Shown: positions 37,353-48,713 of the stretch, piece after piece
Layout: the number at the start of each line of letters is the position of its first letter
Position numbering within the stretch: the stretch's first letter is position 1
Notes under the pieces: model-generated
Seen by the model: the letters and a program-made list of their open reading frames with translations, nothing else
Database searches by the model: none
What the model was told of the DNA's origin: nothing
Program-made: the position numbers and the translations under genes
Assembly: GCF_002994745.2 (NCBI RefSeq)
Contig: NC_037090.1
Span: 37,939,001-38,003,000 of the forward strand
Origin: Rosa chinensis
Lineage: Eukaryota; Streptophyta; Magnoliopsida; Rosales; Rosaceae
DNA length: 64,000 nucleotides
Direction of reading: 5' to 3'

Positions 37353-38462
37353 CATTTAGTTGCAAATTTCAAGTGACTTTAATATATTTTGCGTAATAGT
37401 TCCCGTTGAACTATGGTTGGAAAATTAATCCAAATATTCTAGATGACATTTTGTGTAATAGTAAAACATAATATGCATATTGAGAGGTTTAAAGTAAATA
37501 TTTTATTCGGTCCAACTAAGGTTTCAAGAATAATACATGAGAATTTTTTTTATTTGGTATGGTTACATAATCAAAAAATAAAATTATGTATTTTAGTAGC
37601 ATATCTTAGCATGTATGACCATTTTGGTAATTATACCCAACCAAAGCACTTTTGCCTTGCAACTTACCAAACACCTAGAAATTGCTTTTGAACCTCACAG
37701 CACTTTTAAAAACAGTTTACCAAACACCTCAGCTGCTTCTCCTCACAGCAAGTTCGGAAGTGCTTCCTCTCACAGTAAGTTCGGAAGTGCTTCCATTCAC
37801 AGCACAGCAATCCCAAACTAAGCAGGCTTAGTTTGGCCCCAAAGTCTAAGTAGCTTAAGCTGCTTATTCATTAATTTAAGTTGGATTATGTGTTTGGTGA
37901 AACAAAAGGTTGTTGATTATAATTCACTCTCCCACTTCCCAATGTTATAATTCAGAAGCTGGTAAAATGATGCTTCTAGATTAAGAGATTTCAGAAGTTG
38001 AGATCATTTATTGACTTTACCTATATTGCCCTCATCTAATTTGTTATATTACCTGATATCATGATCTTTTACGCGCTCTCGAGTCGCCAACTTCATTATG
38101 GACTTTCACCAAAATTGATCGACGTTAAACATAAAGGAACTCTCGTTTCTCTCCATCTACATATCTACAGAAAATCACTCATTACAATCTTATTTTGTGA
38201 GGCTATATGGTTATTGGATTTCATATGTGTGAAAAGTCAGTCACTTGAATTGGGAATGAATGTTTCTGACATTTCAATTTAGGGTTGTATATCTGATTCT
38301 TATTTATCTTCTGTTGTATTTTGGGTTTCATCATCCTAGGTGGTTTCTTGTCTACATGATGAATAAATTATCACGGGTTCTCCAAAATTAGATTAGGGTT
38401 TTAGATTAAAACTTTCAAAACAGAGATTTTGTTTAGAAGTTTTGATGAAACTATGATCACAC

Positions 38463-38542
38463 AGGTAACTGATTCGAAGAAGATGGACTACACTGTTGCA
38501 ATTAGAAGAAGGCTATATCTGCTTCCTGATAACCTTGCAAAG
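38463..38542 (+). other. Possible captured exon
   Basis: A short open stretch ending in a good donor (AACCTTGCAAAG then GTAAGT) reads DSKKMDYTVAIRRRLYLLPD, then NLAK. It lies between the Harbinger left end and ORF1, where other host fragments would be expected. Family unrecognised; it may be chance. Confidence 0.25.
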
Positions 38543-39653
38543 GTAAGTACGATCTTCATGTTGTTAATTGCATTTGCTCAGTCTCTTGTAATACTTTGAA
38601 ATATGGGTTCAGTGTGTTTGTAGAGTCATGTGAATGTTGACTCTGTCTGTGTGTTTAGAGAACACTTAAACATCACACTATTATTATGTTAACACCTTAC
38701 TATCATAAATTGCTTTAGCTTTAGAGATCAACACATTAAAGATATTGTAAATAGATTGGATATTGATATTGTTGGAAGTAGACTAGCAGAAATTTCATAC
38801 TTTTTAAATAATTTAGATCAGATATTGATATTGTTGGAAGTAGACTAGCAATGGTACTGAATTATAATAACATAGTAGAAACATGCAATGAGAATGTGTC
38901 CTCAAATTTGATTACAGCGGTATCAAGTTAGGGGCAGAGCTTGACTCCTATTTTTGGTGGGAAGTTATACTTGGATATGTGGTTGAATCTTACATGAAGT
39001 ACTAAAGAGTGCCTTTGTTTTGATGGACATTGCTTAGTCTTTTGTACATACAAATCTGGATAAGCCAAAGGTAGAGTTTGATGAAGAGTAAAACATCACA
39101 CTGCTGGATTTTGGGAAAGAGTAAAACGGTTTGATACTAACTTAATAGATAATTGATATTGTTGTAATTAATCATCACACTGATCAAGTTTGATAAAGAG
39201 TGAAACTTTGATACTTTATAAATACATTAGATTAGATTAGATATTGATATTGTTGAAAAAATCTAAAGTAGAGAGATGCCAGATTAAACTAAAACATTAT
39301 GGGGCATCAAGTAGCTTACTAAAGTAAAGATTCAATCTTTGATGTGTAAAGATTACAAAACAATCTTTGCGTTCCCAATTCCAAATATATAGCAGCAAGT
39401 AGCATATAAGAAACTCGAAATTGAAGTGGACATAGTAACAGATGAAAAAGTAAAAAGAACTCTGCATAAAAAAGCATCTTTGCAGAATATTTAAACTATA
39501 AGAGCATTATAGGCAACCCCTAGTGCGTCTTGTTGCTCTTTTGTGATGGTTATTGGCCTTTGTTTTTTCTTTGTACTTTCCTTCTTCTTAGGTGAGATGA
39601 GGGACCTTTGATTACCTATTTGTATAGATTTTGGAATGATCATTTAAACACAG

Positions 39654-40550
39654 ATGGCAAACAAGAGTGGAATACAAGAAAAAGGAAAGGCTACTTGGAC
39701 TGATCATAATGTAGATGTCTTTTGTGACCTTTGTATCAAGGAGTTTGGGAAAGGGACTCGTCCAGGTACTCACCTCATAACAAAAGGTTGTGAAAATTTG
39801 GGCATTAACTTCTCTAAAGAGACGAGACTTCAATATACTAAATCTCAATTCAAAAATAAGAGGGATTTATTAAGAGATCAATGAAAATTGTGGAAAGAAC
39901 TAATTAGTAAGGAGACTGGTTTGGGGTTCCACCCCAAATTGAAAATCGTAGATGCTTCTGATGAATGGTGGTGTAGTAAAATTCAGGTTTGTAATCTTCT
40001 AATTAGTTTTTAATGTGTCATTTTGTTAATTTACAGTGAACTTATTTCAATAGTCATCTTTTTTAAAATGTAGGACAATCCTGAATATGCCAAATCGCTT
40101 AAAAAGGGAATTAACCCTGATTTGGAAGAGAAACTAGATATGATGTTCCAGCAAGTTACTGCAACTAGTGTTCATGCTTGGGCACCATCATCTGGTGTAT
40201 TTCCACATGATGATATAGAAGTTAACAATGTTGCAGTTCTGTTAGATAACAATGATAATTTGGCCTATCCCATTGAGGTCATTGCAGGTTCTTTAGGTAA
40301 GAGGAAAAGGACACCAAAAAAACAGGTTAATGTAGGTACTGAGAAAAATAATAAAGGCAAAGGTACAGGATCAAGAAAGATGGGAGGTGCAGCCAAGTTA
40401 TCACTACAGATTGATCGGATGGTGGAATCAATTCAAAATAGGAGCATCGTGACTTTAGTAGTGAATAAAGGTGTGTTGGGGACTTCTATTGCTGAAGTGA
40501 TGAAATTAATTTCATCTTCACCTGGGGTAGAGCCAGGTAGTCCTTTGTAG
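39654..40550 (+). pseudogene. PIF/Harbinger ORF1: Myb/SANT-like DNA-binding protein
   Basis: Two exons, 39654-39986 and 40074-40550, joined at GT-AG. Exon 1 carries a Myb/SANT-like domain (ATWTDHNVDVFCDLCIKEFG, FKNKRDLLRDQ, KLWKELISKETGLGFHPK, IVDASDEWW), as in plant L10-interacting MYB-like proteins and Harbinger ORF1. Exon 2 has a basic linker (GKRKRTPKKQ) and ends GVEPGSPL. Codon 77 (39882-39884) is TGA inside the domain, where homologues carry Trp; the rest is open. ORF1 proteins pair with the transposase for DNA binding and nuclear import. Confidence 0.85.
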
Positions 40551-40761
40551 TCTTTTGCAACTCAGTTGTTTCTCAGTCAAGAAAAGAAAGAGATCGATGT
40601 TTGTCACCATAGAAGAGACAGATATCAAGATTCAGTGGCTTTATTATGAAATGGGAACTAGTGGCAAATAAGATGACTAAGAAGTTACTAGGAAGAAACT
40701 AGCTATTTTGATTTTGAAACCTGGTTTACTTGTGAAGCTTGGACAAGTACCATGTGCTGCT

Positions 40762-43691
40762 TAGGGGTGGGCACGGTCCCAGACCGGCACCGGTTTTACA
40801 GGGACCGGGACCGGGACCGGTAATTCCACTTCGGGCCGGTTTTGCAGTTGCACAAAATAGGGACCGGGATAAGCCCGGACCGGTAATTGTTTTATAGGGA
40901 CCGGGACCGGAACCGGGACCGAAAATATTACTTCGGTCCGGGACCGTAGTTGCATATAACAAGGACCGGGATAAACCCGGACCGGGACAAAACCGGTCCG
41001 TTTTTCGGGTTTCCGGTTCCTTCTAATCTTTGCTGCTTGACCTGCTTCTGTTTAGAGAGTATAAAGAGTAATGCAATATGATTCTATGAACTAGCAACAT
41101 TGCTGCAATGCTGAAAAAAAAAAAAAAACCAATAAACCATTCTGCAAAGTGCAATATGCACTAGCAGCAAGGTTGCAAATAACCATTCAAAGCAAGCAAC
41201 CAACACAATTACACAGCAAGTTCACCAACAGTCCAACACATATTGTCTTAACAACATAAGAAATTAAAAATCGAAACAATGTTCAACAAGACAACAAGAG
41301 CAGTTTAAAAAGACATGCAGCTGCTCCATGCTATTGCTGCCATGCAGCTGCTCCTCCATTCCTCCATCTTCAAATTTTTTTCCCTACACAATTCAGTTTA
41401 AAAAGACATTGTATTACACATTTATACATTATATAGTTATATACACATTTATACTACCTGAGAACTTTGAACTTCGGTCCGAACAATCATCTCATTCTAT
41501 TCACACAATACACACCAATTAGCATAACATGCAGAAAGCAAAACTGAACGCATGGGGTATATAAAGATGTGCAGGAAAGTCACACTAAACACGAAGTCCT
41601 TACTTTCTGCTGCTTTGCCTTGGAAACAAACGACTGCAATTTCAATTGGCAACTCGTTAGTGATTTAATTCTTTACTCTGCTCCTCAGGTTCAACCGTTC
41701 AACTGCAATTTCAATTGGCAACTCGTTAGTGCACGACCGTTCAACTGCAATTACCACACCATGAATTGAGACAGCACAACCAAACATGATTCCAATGCAG
41801 AAAACATAACGTTCACAGTCTTGCAAGAATAATTTTCTCTTGCCAAAAATAAAAATCAGAGAACTTATATCATATATTGCTTTAATTATTAATATCAATA
41901 TTATATAATACGGAAACATACTTTGATAAAAAGGAAGAAAAATACAATAAAAGAAGTAGCTCAAGACAACGATGCTAGATAACAGAAATAGACAACAACT
42001 CAAGATAGAGTCTCTTCAGAAAAAGATAGCATCGAGCAAAACAATAGTAAACCACAATCATTCTATTTATAAAGAATAGCATGGAAAGAGCTCTGTCTGA
42101 ATTCCAAAGTAACCATGCAGCCATGCCCCATAGAGATACCCAAAAGCAAACACTTTCCAACAAACACCCCAACTCGTCCCCCTTCACATTCTCGAAATTT
42201 TTTATATCTCCCCATCCAAATAACCTAAAATACAGCCATTACAGTGCAATAACGCCATCAAAAATTGCATCTTTCATGCAATAATGCCACACAATCTACT
42301 GGGTTGTCCCAACTCAGATTAGACTCCCTTTTAACCCAGATAAGAAACACATAAGCTCCTGAACTTCCTAATCTCTCATGTTCCTTCTAACCCAAAGTCC
42401 CAACTCACTGGAAGAATAGAGAGATAAGAACACAATTCTGTACTCTATTCTTTACTCACAATATTGGCAACACTATTCTTTACTCTGCTCCTCAGGTTCA
42501 ACCGTTCATCTGCAATTTCAACTGTCAGATCATGAGATTACAGTAAGAACTTCTAGTAAATTAACGTTGCCACTCAGATTCCGATAACATTTCAGTGTAT
42601 AAGTTTCCAAGCATGACCCATAATTTCTTCATCTATGTAAGGACTAAGGATTCCATAACATCAAAATAAAGAATTGACAAATAGTGTTCATAACTCCAAT
42701 TTCTAATAAACCCTAACTCCAGCGATGAACAAATAGTTGAGCCCCTACATTTGAATGTCTCCACTAAAACCGTACGGCCGTACCTCAATGAGAGACTCGA
42801 GCTTCTGCTGAAGACTCTGCTTCTTCTCCTCAGCGGTACTTCGCGCAGAAGACAGACTCCACAACCTGGCAACCTCCTGCTCGAATTCCTCCCATTCGAT
42901 TACCTTCACCTTTTCGGGATCGCTCTTGTTCTTGTTCGGCCCAGGCTTGCTCGGAGGCGTATCTTTCTCTCTCTCTCTTTCTCTGTGCAGCCGGATCTTT
43001 CTCTCTCTCTTTCTCTGTGCAGCAGGATCTTTCTCTTCCCTGCAAAAAAGAGGCAAAGAATGAGAGAGAGAGACTGAAAAGACCAAGAATGAGAGGCCGG
43101 ACCGCCGGAGGCGACGTCGAGGAGAAGACCAGAGGTGAGGAATACCAATTTGGCGATTTCTGGGGGCTGAGGAAGATCGAGCAGTCCGGATCGATTGTGA
43201 CTGAGAGAGTTGGAGGCGGAGTCGGCCGAGGAGCAGTCCGGATCGATTGTGATTTGTGAGGAGAGAGTGAGAGACGGAGAGAGAGAGAGTTGGAGCCTTG
43301 GAGGCGGAGTCGGCCGAGTTAGAGATTGAGTATTTGAGTTTAGCCGTTTAGGTCTATTAACGAATCAGTAATCACATGTGATGGCGTCCACACTAACACA
43401 ATATACTTCGAAAATAAACCTATAATTGAACGACACGTACATAAGCTCGGTTTTCCGGTCCACGCAGTCAAGAACCGCCAAGAACCGAACCCGGACCGCC
43501 AAATTCATTTAGGGACCGAACCGGCCATAACATATTTATTTTCATGAACCGGGACCGGACCGCCACCAAGTGTATAGGGACCGAACCGGCCCGAAAACAC
43601 TAATTTTCCTTCTAAAACCCGGACCGAACCGGCCGGTCCGGATCGGTCCCTTCCGGTCTTTCGGTCTTTCGGTCATTTTTGCCCACCCCTA
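40762..43691. mobile_element. hAT element inside the second Harbinger element
   Basis: TIR TAGGGGTGGGCA at the left and TGCCCACCCCTA at the right, with a perfect 8-bp TSD GTGCTGCT (40754-40761 and 43692-43699). Subterminal regions carry arrays of ACCGGGACCGG-type motifs on both sides (about 40.78-41.00 and 43.45-43.68 kb). No hAT transposase is seen. The interior has short direct repeats (GGTTCAACCGTTCA near 41.69 and 42.50 kb) and an exon-like coding fragment on the minus strand. Confidence 0.93.
42784..42957 (-). pseudogene. VPS38/UVRAG-like first-exon fragment carried by the hAT element
   Basis: Minus strand: [20 protein letters not shown], then [16 protein letters not shown] and [15 protein letters not shown], ending at a GTACGG donor. 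To my recollection this is the N-terminal coiled-coil start of plant VPS38/UVRAG-like proteins (a subunit of PI3-kinase complex II in endosomal trafficking). Upstream is a GA-rich 5' UTR-like region, in keeping with capture of a gene's 5' end. No downstream exon was found. The coding nature is fairly clear, the family name less so. Confidence 0.5.
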
Positions 43692-43903
43692 GTGCTGCTA
43701 GTATTTGCTCAAACTATTATATATATGTTCAATTGTCAGTTATATATTTTTATTTTGTAAGTTGAATTATTAACTTGGAATGTTAATTTGCACTGGTCAT
43801 CATATATTTGGTTGATTATCTTTTTTTGTTTTACTTCTCATTTGTTAATTATTTCTCATTTATATCAGGTTTGTTTATCTTTGATTGTATTAAGATAAAT
43901 TCA

Positions 43904-44089
43904 ATGTATGAAATGATGAATTGCAGGTCTTGTTTTCACAATGTGGCCATTATAGATGAGGAGGAGTTTTACTTCTACCAAGATGTATGTTTGTTGCTAC
44001 GCACAACTGAATATTATCATGACACATATCTTGTTAAAACTCCATGCATGAATTCTGACCAAACAGGAAATAGATGGATAATGAAATTA
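43904..44089 (+). pseudogene. PIF/Harbinger transposase ORF2, N-terminal part (before the insertion)
   Basis: Reads CRSCFHNVAIIDEEEFYFYQ and ends MNSDQTGNRWIMKL. The frame then hits the Mutator-like element exactly within ATGAAATTA (44081-44089) and continues after it from the second copy of those nine bases. A start codon is not certain: the region before about 43926 may be intron (acceptor TTGCAG). Confidence 0.75.
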
Positions 44090-45632
44090 TAGTTAAATAC
44101 TACTTACTCCCTATACTTATAGGGTTTCATCGTTTCAGTCCCTGACCTTCAAATTTCACCTAAAAAGTCCCTGAACTCCCAATTTCTTTCTAACTGGTCC
44201 TTGTCGTCAAGCATCCGTCAAAAACTCTATTATCTTCCCCTAAAAAGTCTATTATACCCTCAATTACTTGAAGGAAAAAAAAAATTCTCTTCCTCTCTTT
44301 TTTTATTTTTATTTTTTATTTTTTTGTTTTTTCACTATGCCAAAAACCTTAACACTACACATTTTGCACAACGAAAAAAAAAAAGTGTTGTGTGATGAAG
44401 GAAAGTGCATAAGACAACATGTTTACTAAACTTACGTTGTGTAAGGTGGTTAAAATTCTGAAGTTTTTATCTAGAAGATCATTGCACAATGGTTACAAAA
44501 ATAATCTGTTGTGTGAATTAAAAAAAAAATTGCGGCAGATTCCCTCCTAGATGGACTCAAATTTGGCTCCAAATTGTACCCTAGATGCCACTAAATTCTA
44601 CAACAGTTTAGTTACTTGTGTTGTAGGAGTATACTTTCAAATCATCATACAATGGTTTTTAATGTGCCGTTGTGTAAAGGAGTGGCCAAATTTAGAGAAG
44701 TCTCCAAAATGGCATTCATTCCTCTCCCAAACGAGCAAATTCGGCTTCAATGGTTTGTCATGCTTGCAATTTCCTACAACATAATGAACTATTTCTGTTG
44801 TGTGAATGAGAAATGCCTAACCTAAGCGCCAAAACTGACATTTTGATTACACAGGTGGGAAATTTCCATATTTTGTTCCCTCAGCTATCTAGCAATTCAG
44901 ACAACGTAAATGTATCTATATGTTGTCTGAGTAAGTTAAATAAATAAATAAAAAATTTAATGCTTAATGCCTTAAGAGTCTTAGGCAACTCGAGGGCACA
45001 CTCAAACAAAGTTTGCCTTGGTCGTTTTTCATGTCTGAGAGAAAAAACAAGAGCTTTTCTTCATTTCAAGGCTTCGAGCCAAACCTGGAGCTTTTCTTCA
45101 CCATCTTTCAAGTCTAGATTATGGTTCGATTTGGGGTTTTCTTTCTGCTGAAAAGGGGGATTGGGTTCTCACCAATCGAGTTGGGTTCTACTCGATTAGG
45201 GTTCGAGTTTTGTTATGTTGAAAAGGGGGATTGAGTTATCACCAATCGAGTTGGGTTCGAGTTGAATGATGAGGAAATGTGATTTCACTGGCTTAGGGAT
45301 TGGTGCTCAAAATCCTTTCGATTGGTGAGTTAAATTTGGGATTTCATTGCTCTTCTTCATTGTCTTTATTTGTTTAGTGCTCAAATCCACTTTGGGTTTT
45401 AAATTTTGTGAAGAAGTTCATTGTCTTTGTTCGTTTGGTGCTCAAGAGCATTCGATTGGCTTAAGTTTATAACCACTTATTTGTGTTAGCTTTTTTGAGA
45501 GCAATTAAGAAGAAGAAGAAGAATAACCGATAGCTGTGAAGGTGGAATGAAACCCTTGATTTCATAGCTCCTCACAGTGCTCTCTATGGTTGCACCAGTT
45601 TCCAAAGCCCCAAAGCCAAGAAGAAGAACAAG

Positions 45633-45734
45633 ATGGTGTTCTACTTGAAAGGTCAACGATTTCACTGTCTTCATAGGCCTCAACAAGTTCTAGAACGAGG
45701 AGCTCATCAAATATGGCTTCCCCGAAGACATTTG
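45633..45734 (+). pseudogene. CCDC25-like first exon (captured fragment)
   Basis: ATGGTGTTCTACTTGAAAG begins with the start MVFYLK. After a frame change the sequence reads FIGLNKF, a TAG codon, then NEELIKYGFPEDIW and a donor (ATTTG then GTAACC). This matches the conserved N-terminus of CCDC25 (DUF814/NFACT-R domain), whose first exon ends at this position in plants as far as I recall. The frame change and stop make it non-functional. Confidence 0.72.
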
Positions 45735-48368
45735 GTAACCTCTAATTTTCCCTAAATCAATTCCAATTCTATCTCAAAATCAAGGATTTATTGCTTAAGT
45801 TCTTAGATTTGCTGCTGAAAAATTAACTTTAGGGAATAGATTAGGGTAAATTGCATTTTTTGTATTAACAGGGAGTGTAATTGTGGTTGGTTAATTTGAT
45901 CTATGCTCTTTTTGATGGGTTGCATGATGCATTTGAATGAAAAGATCAATTGAGAATGTTATGCTGTTATTGTAAATATGACTTTGTTAATTCTCATGTT
46001 TAATCAGTTTTGGATGTCCCAGTCAAGAGTAACTGGACATAGGTGCTTTGGTTCGCGTCCTATGTTGGATTCAGAGGTTTGATAAATTTTCTTATTACAT
46101 TATTAAATGCAATAAAAAAAAACATCCCAGTTTTTTCTTTGTAGTTTGCCCTGATAAAGCTGTGAGGCCAAAACCTTTGTGCAACCAACTTAAATATGTG
46201 ATGTATACATTCTTGTCCTGATATGCAGCTTTTTGTCAAGTGTGTTCATATGCCCCGTTCTTGTAATTATATCTCTTATAATTGAATATCACAACTTATT
46301 GGCCTGCTCCATGAGTCTAAAGTTAGTCTAATCCCGTTTATGGTGTTTGTGAACTCTTAGTCTGTAGCTAAAGATTATTCATCTATTCTTTTACTTTGTA
46401 GCCCTGTAGGTATAATTGAGATGAAATTCTTATAAAAGAATATGCCTTTACAATTTATTTTGGTCTCTCTGTTCTTGTAATCTCATATGTTGTGAAAAGT
46501 GAGTGTTGTTGGAGCCAAATTGCCTTTACATATTTGTTATGAAAACAAAATGAGTTGTTTTTTATTTTAGAGTTCTTCTTTTGTTTTCCAAATCGGAAAG
46601 AGACATGTGTCTAAGTGTGTAACATAGACCAGATGTCCTCATGAGTGCTTAGAGGTATTTAGTCTTTGTTAGTTGCTCAGTTTTATGTAGTTTAGTTGTT
46701 CGTATTTTAAAGGTTTTTCATGATGGTTTTATCTGCTCATGATGCAGAACATTGACAAAATTCATTTGGTCAATTGCCCTGTTTTGGTTATCCATGTGAG
46801 TAACTCCTTTCCTTTCAATTATATCCATTCTGTTTATCAGATTTTTGTGAATCTAAATATGGTAAGCTATTAATGTAGATTAATGGCATAAGAGATCTTC
46901 AACTCATGCACTGGTGCACTAGTACTACTTCATTCGACTTGCAGAGATTTAACTGATAATTATCAAAAGAAAGGAATATTTTGTGACTATGTTGTGATTC
47001 TTTGCTTTTGCTCTTCCTCATTTCATGAACAAATGAAGAGACTCTTAAGTATTCATCTGAAGAAACATTGTGGATCATATTTTCATGTTTTCATTTTCAT
47101 GATAATTTTCATAGGCACACAAAAGGGGCTTCAATTTCTCGTTTTCATTTTTTCATGATACTTTCACATAGAAGGGAAAATCCTCTTTTTCCAGGAAGAA
47201 AAACCTATCCATGTTAAAGTACTAAACAGTCTAAACTTAATACAAATTAAAGGTCGTAGCTACCTGCAATATATTTAAAACCTCTAGCCAAAGGCCACAG
47301 CCTTTACAAATTTTATTATTTTGTGCAGCTATTATTTAGGTCTGTTTAGCTTCTGAACAGTTGGGTTTTTGCAGGGATATTATGTCATAATGTTTTTGAA
47401 ATGTGAATTGGTCAAGGGGGAAATCACGGTTTGGCCTTTTAGGTTTACATGTTCCCTATTTTCCCAGAAAATTGTGGGTACCATTATACAAATTTAACTA
47501 TCTTTCATGGCTCTTTCCCCTTGAATTAGCCATTTTAATAATTTATTGTATCTAGCTGGATTGGACATGTATTTTTTTTTTTCAAACTTTATTGTGCCCA
47601 AGGGTTTCAGGTTTTCAGATCTTTATTTTTTCTTTTGTCAGCAAGAGCTTTAATTAATATATCTTGATCTGCCTGACTTTTGAGAAGGAAGAAGATCCAG
47701 GTTCATATTCAAGAGCATCAAACTCTGTTTCTGAGCCTGTGATAGATGTACAACTGAATGTGAGTTACATGAAAGTGTTATATTATATCATCTTTTCTTT
47801 TCCAATATATTGCCAACTAGTAGTAGTAACAGGGACGTCATATAAGTTAGCAATACTTTTGTACCTTGTCATTCGAAGTTTAAATATTTCCATAACCACT
47901 TGACAGTTACTTGCAGAATTTCATTCAAACTGTGTGTACTCATGGCTGACAAAATGGGGGACGTGATGCCCCGTGTGCAAGCATGATATGAGAACAAAAT
48001 TTGTGAATCGTGAGGTAAGAGAGTGGGGTGCATCCTCATTATTTAGTGTTCCACAGTTGAATCTTGTTTAAGTTTTTTGAATATTAAGACTCTAGGACAA
48101 CCTCTATTTTGGTACTTGTTGTCCCTAGCTTTCTTGATTGTGATGTATGGGCCAATAATGAACTGGAAAATATCAAATTTTGATTGTTACGAGTTTTCTG
48201 AAAACGTCTAAAGCTTGCATCTTATTCTTTTAAATCTATTCTATTTCGAACATACATAGGCAACAGCTATAAATCTTGTTTTTTGGTCCACTTATTAGTT
48301 CTAGGTAGCTGAGGTTGAATGCAAGCTGGCAATATATTTTGTTGAACATGTTGCTTTGTCTTTCCTAG

Positions 48369-48713
48369 CTTGTTCAAGGCATTCCACTAGGGCATGCTAA
48401 CATGCGCGTTTCTATCTATGCCGCACTTGAGGAGAAAGCAAAAGTGTCATTTTCTGTGAAAGATGAAATTGAAACAGTGAAGCAGGCTCTGGGGAGTTGG
48501 GTAGCATGGCCTAAACACTTGGTCATAAAATCACATGTCAAGGTTAGAACTCAGTATAATTCAACCTAGCTACTTTGATAAAATTCATTTGCTTGAAGAT
48601 ATTTACTCTTTAGATATGTAGCATATATTTATGATATATACCTTACATTTATTTTCTTATTCTAGAAACCTGCTGAGGATAATGTTGAGAAGAAGAAGAA
48701 AAGGAAGAGATAG
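48369..48713 (+). pseudogene. DUF8039-like coding remnant in the CACTA element
   Basis: Exon 48369-48542, between a CCTAG acceptor and a GTTAG donor, is open: QGIPLGHANMRVSIYAALEE, then VKDEIETVKQALGSWVAWP. The HG/QG-PLG...V...VKDEI..A.GS.VAWP pattern is common in genes carried by plant CACTA elements (DUF8039, by recollection). A second exon 48666-48713 encodes KPAEDNVEKKKKRKR and a stop. An upstream block near 47664-47760 (FEKEEDPGSYSRASNSVSEP) may belong to the same gene, but stops separate them. Confidence 0.55.

Larger units (their letters stand above)
33242..37818 (+). mobile_element. PIF/Harbinger element carrying several host gene fragments
   Basis: The left end (TTA)GTTTGGGATTG and right end CAATCCCAAAC(TAA) form an inverted repeat. 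Both subterminal regions carry TTTGGTAAA and AGCTGC/AGTGCTG motifs typical of plant Harbinger ends, and the C-terminal part of a DDE transposase lies near the right end. If the right boundary is instead 37827, TTA flanks both sides (33239-33241 and 37828-37830); I cannot decide between these. The roughly 3.5-kb interior holds pieces of at least three unrelated host genes on the plus strand (OXS3-like, TAPT1/POD1, bL17m) plus an unidentified spliced block. Confidence 0.72.

Noticed and set aside
42745..43086. Arg/Glu/Lys-rich ORF upstream of the VPS38-like exon as protein
   Set aside because: The extension beyond about 42957 is a translation of GAGAGA-type simple sequence.
45486..45686. 66-aa minus-strand ORF
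   Set aside because: Antisense to the CCDC25-like exon and its leader.
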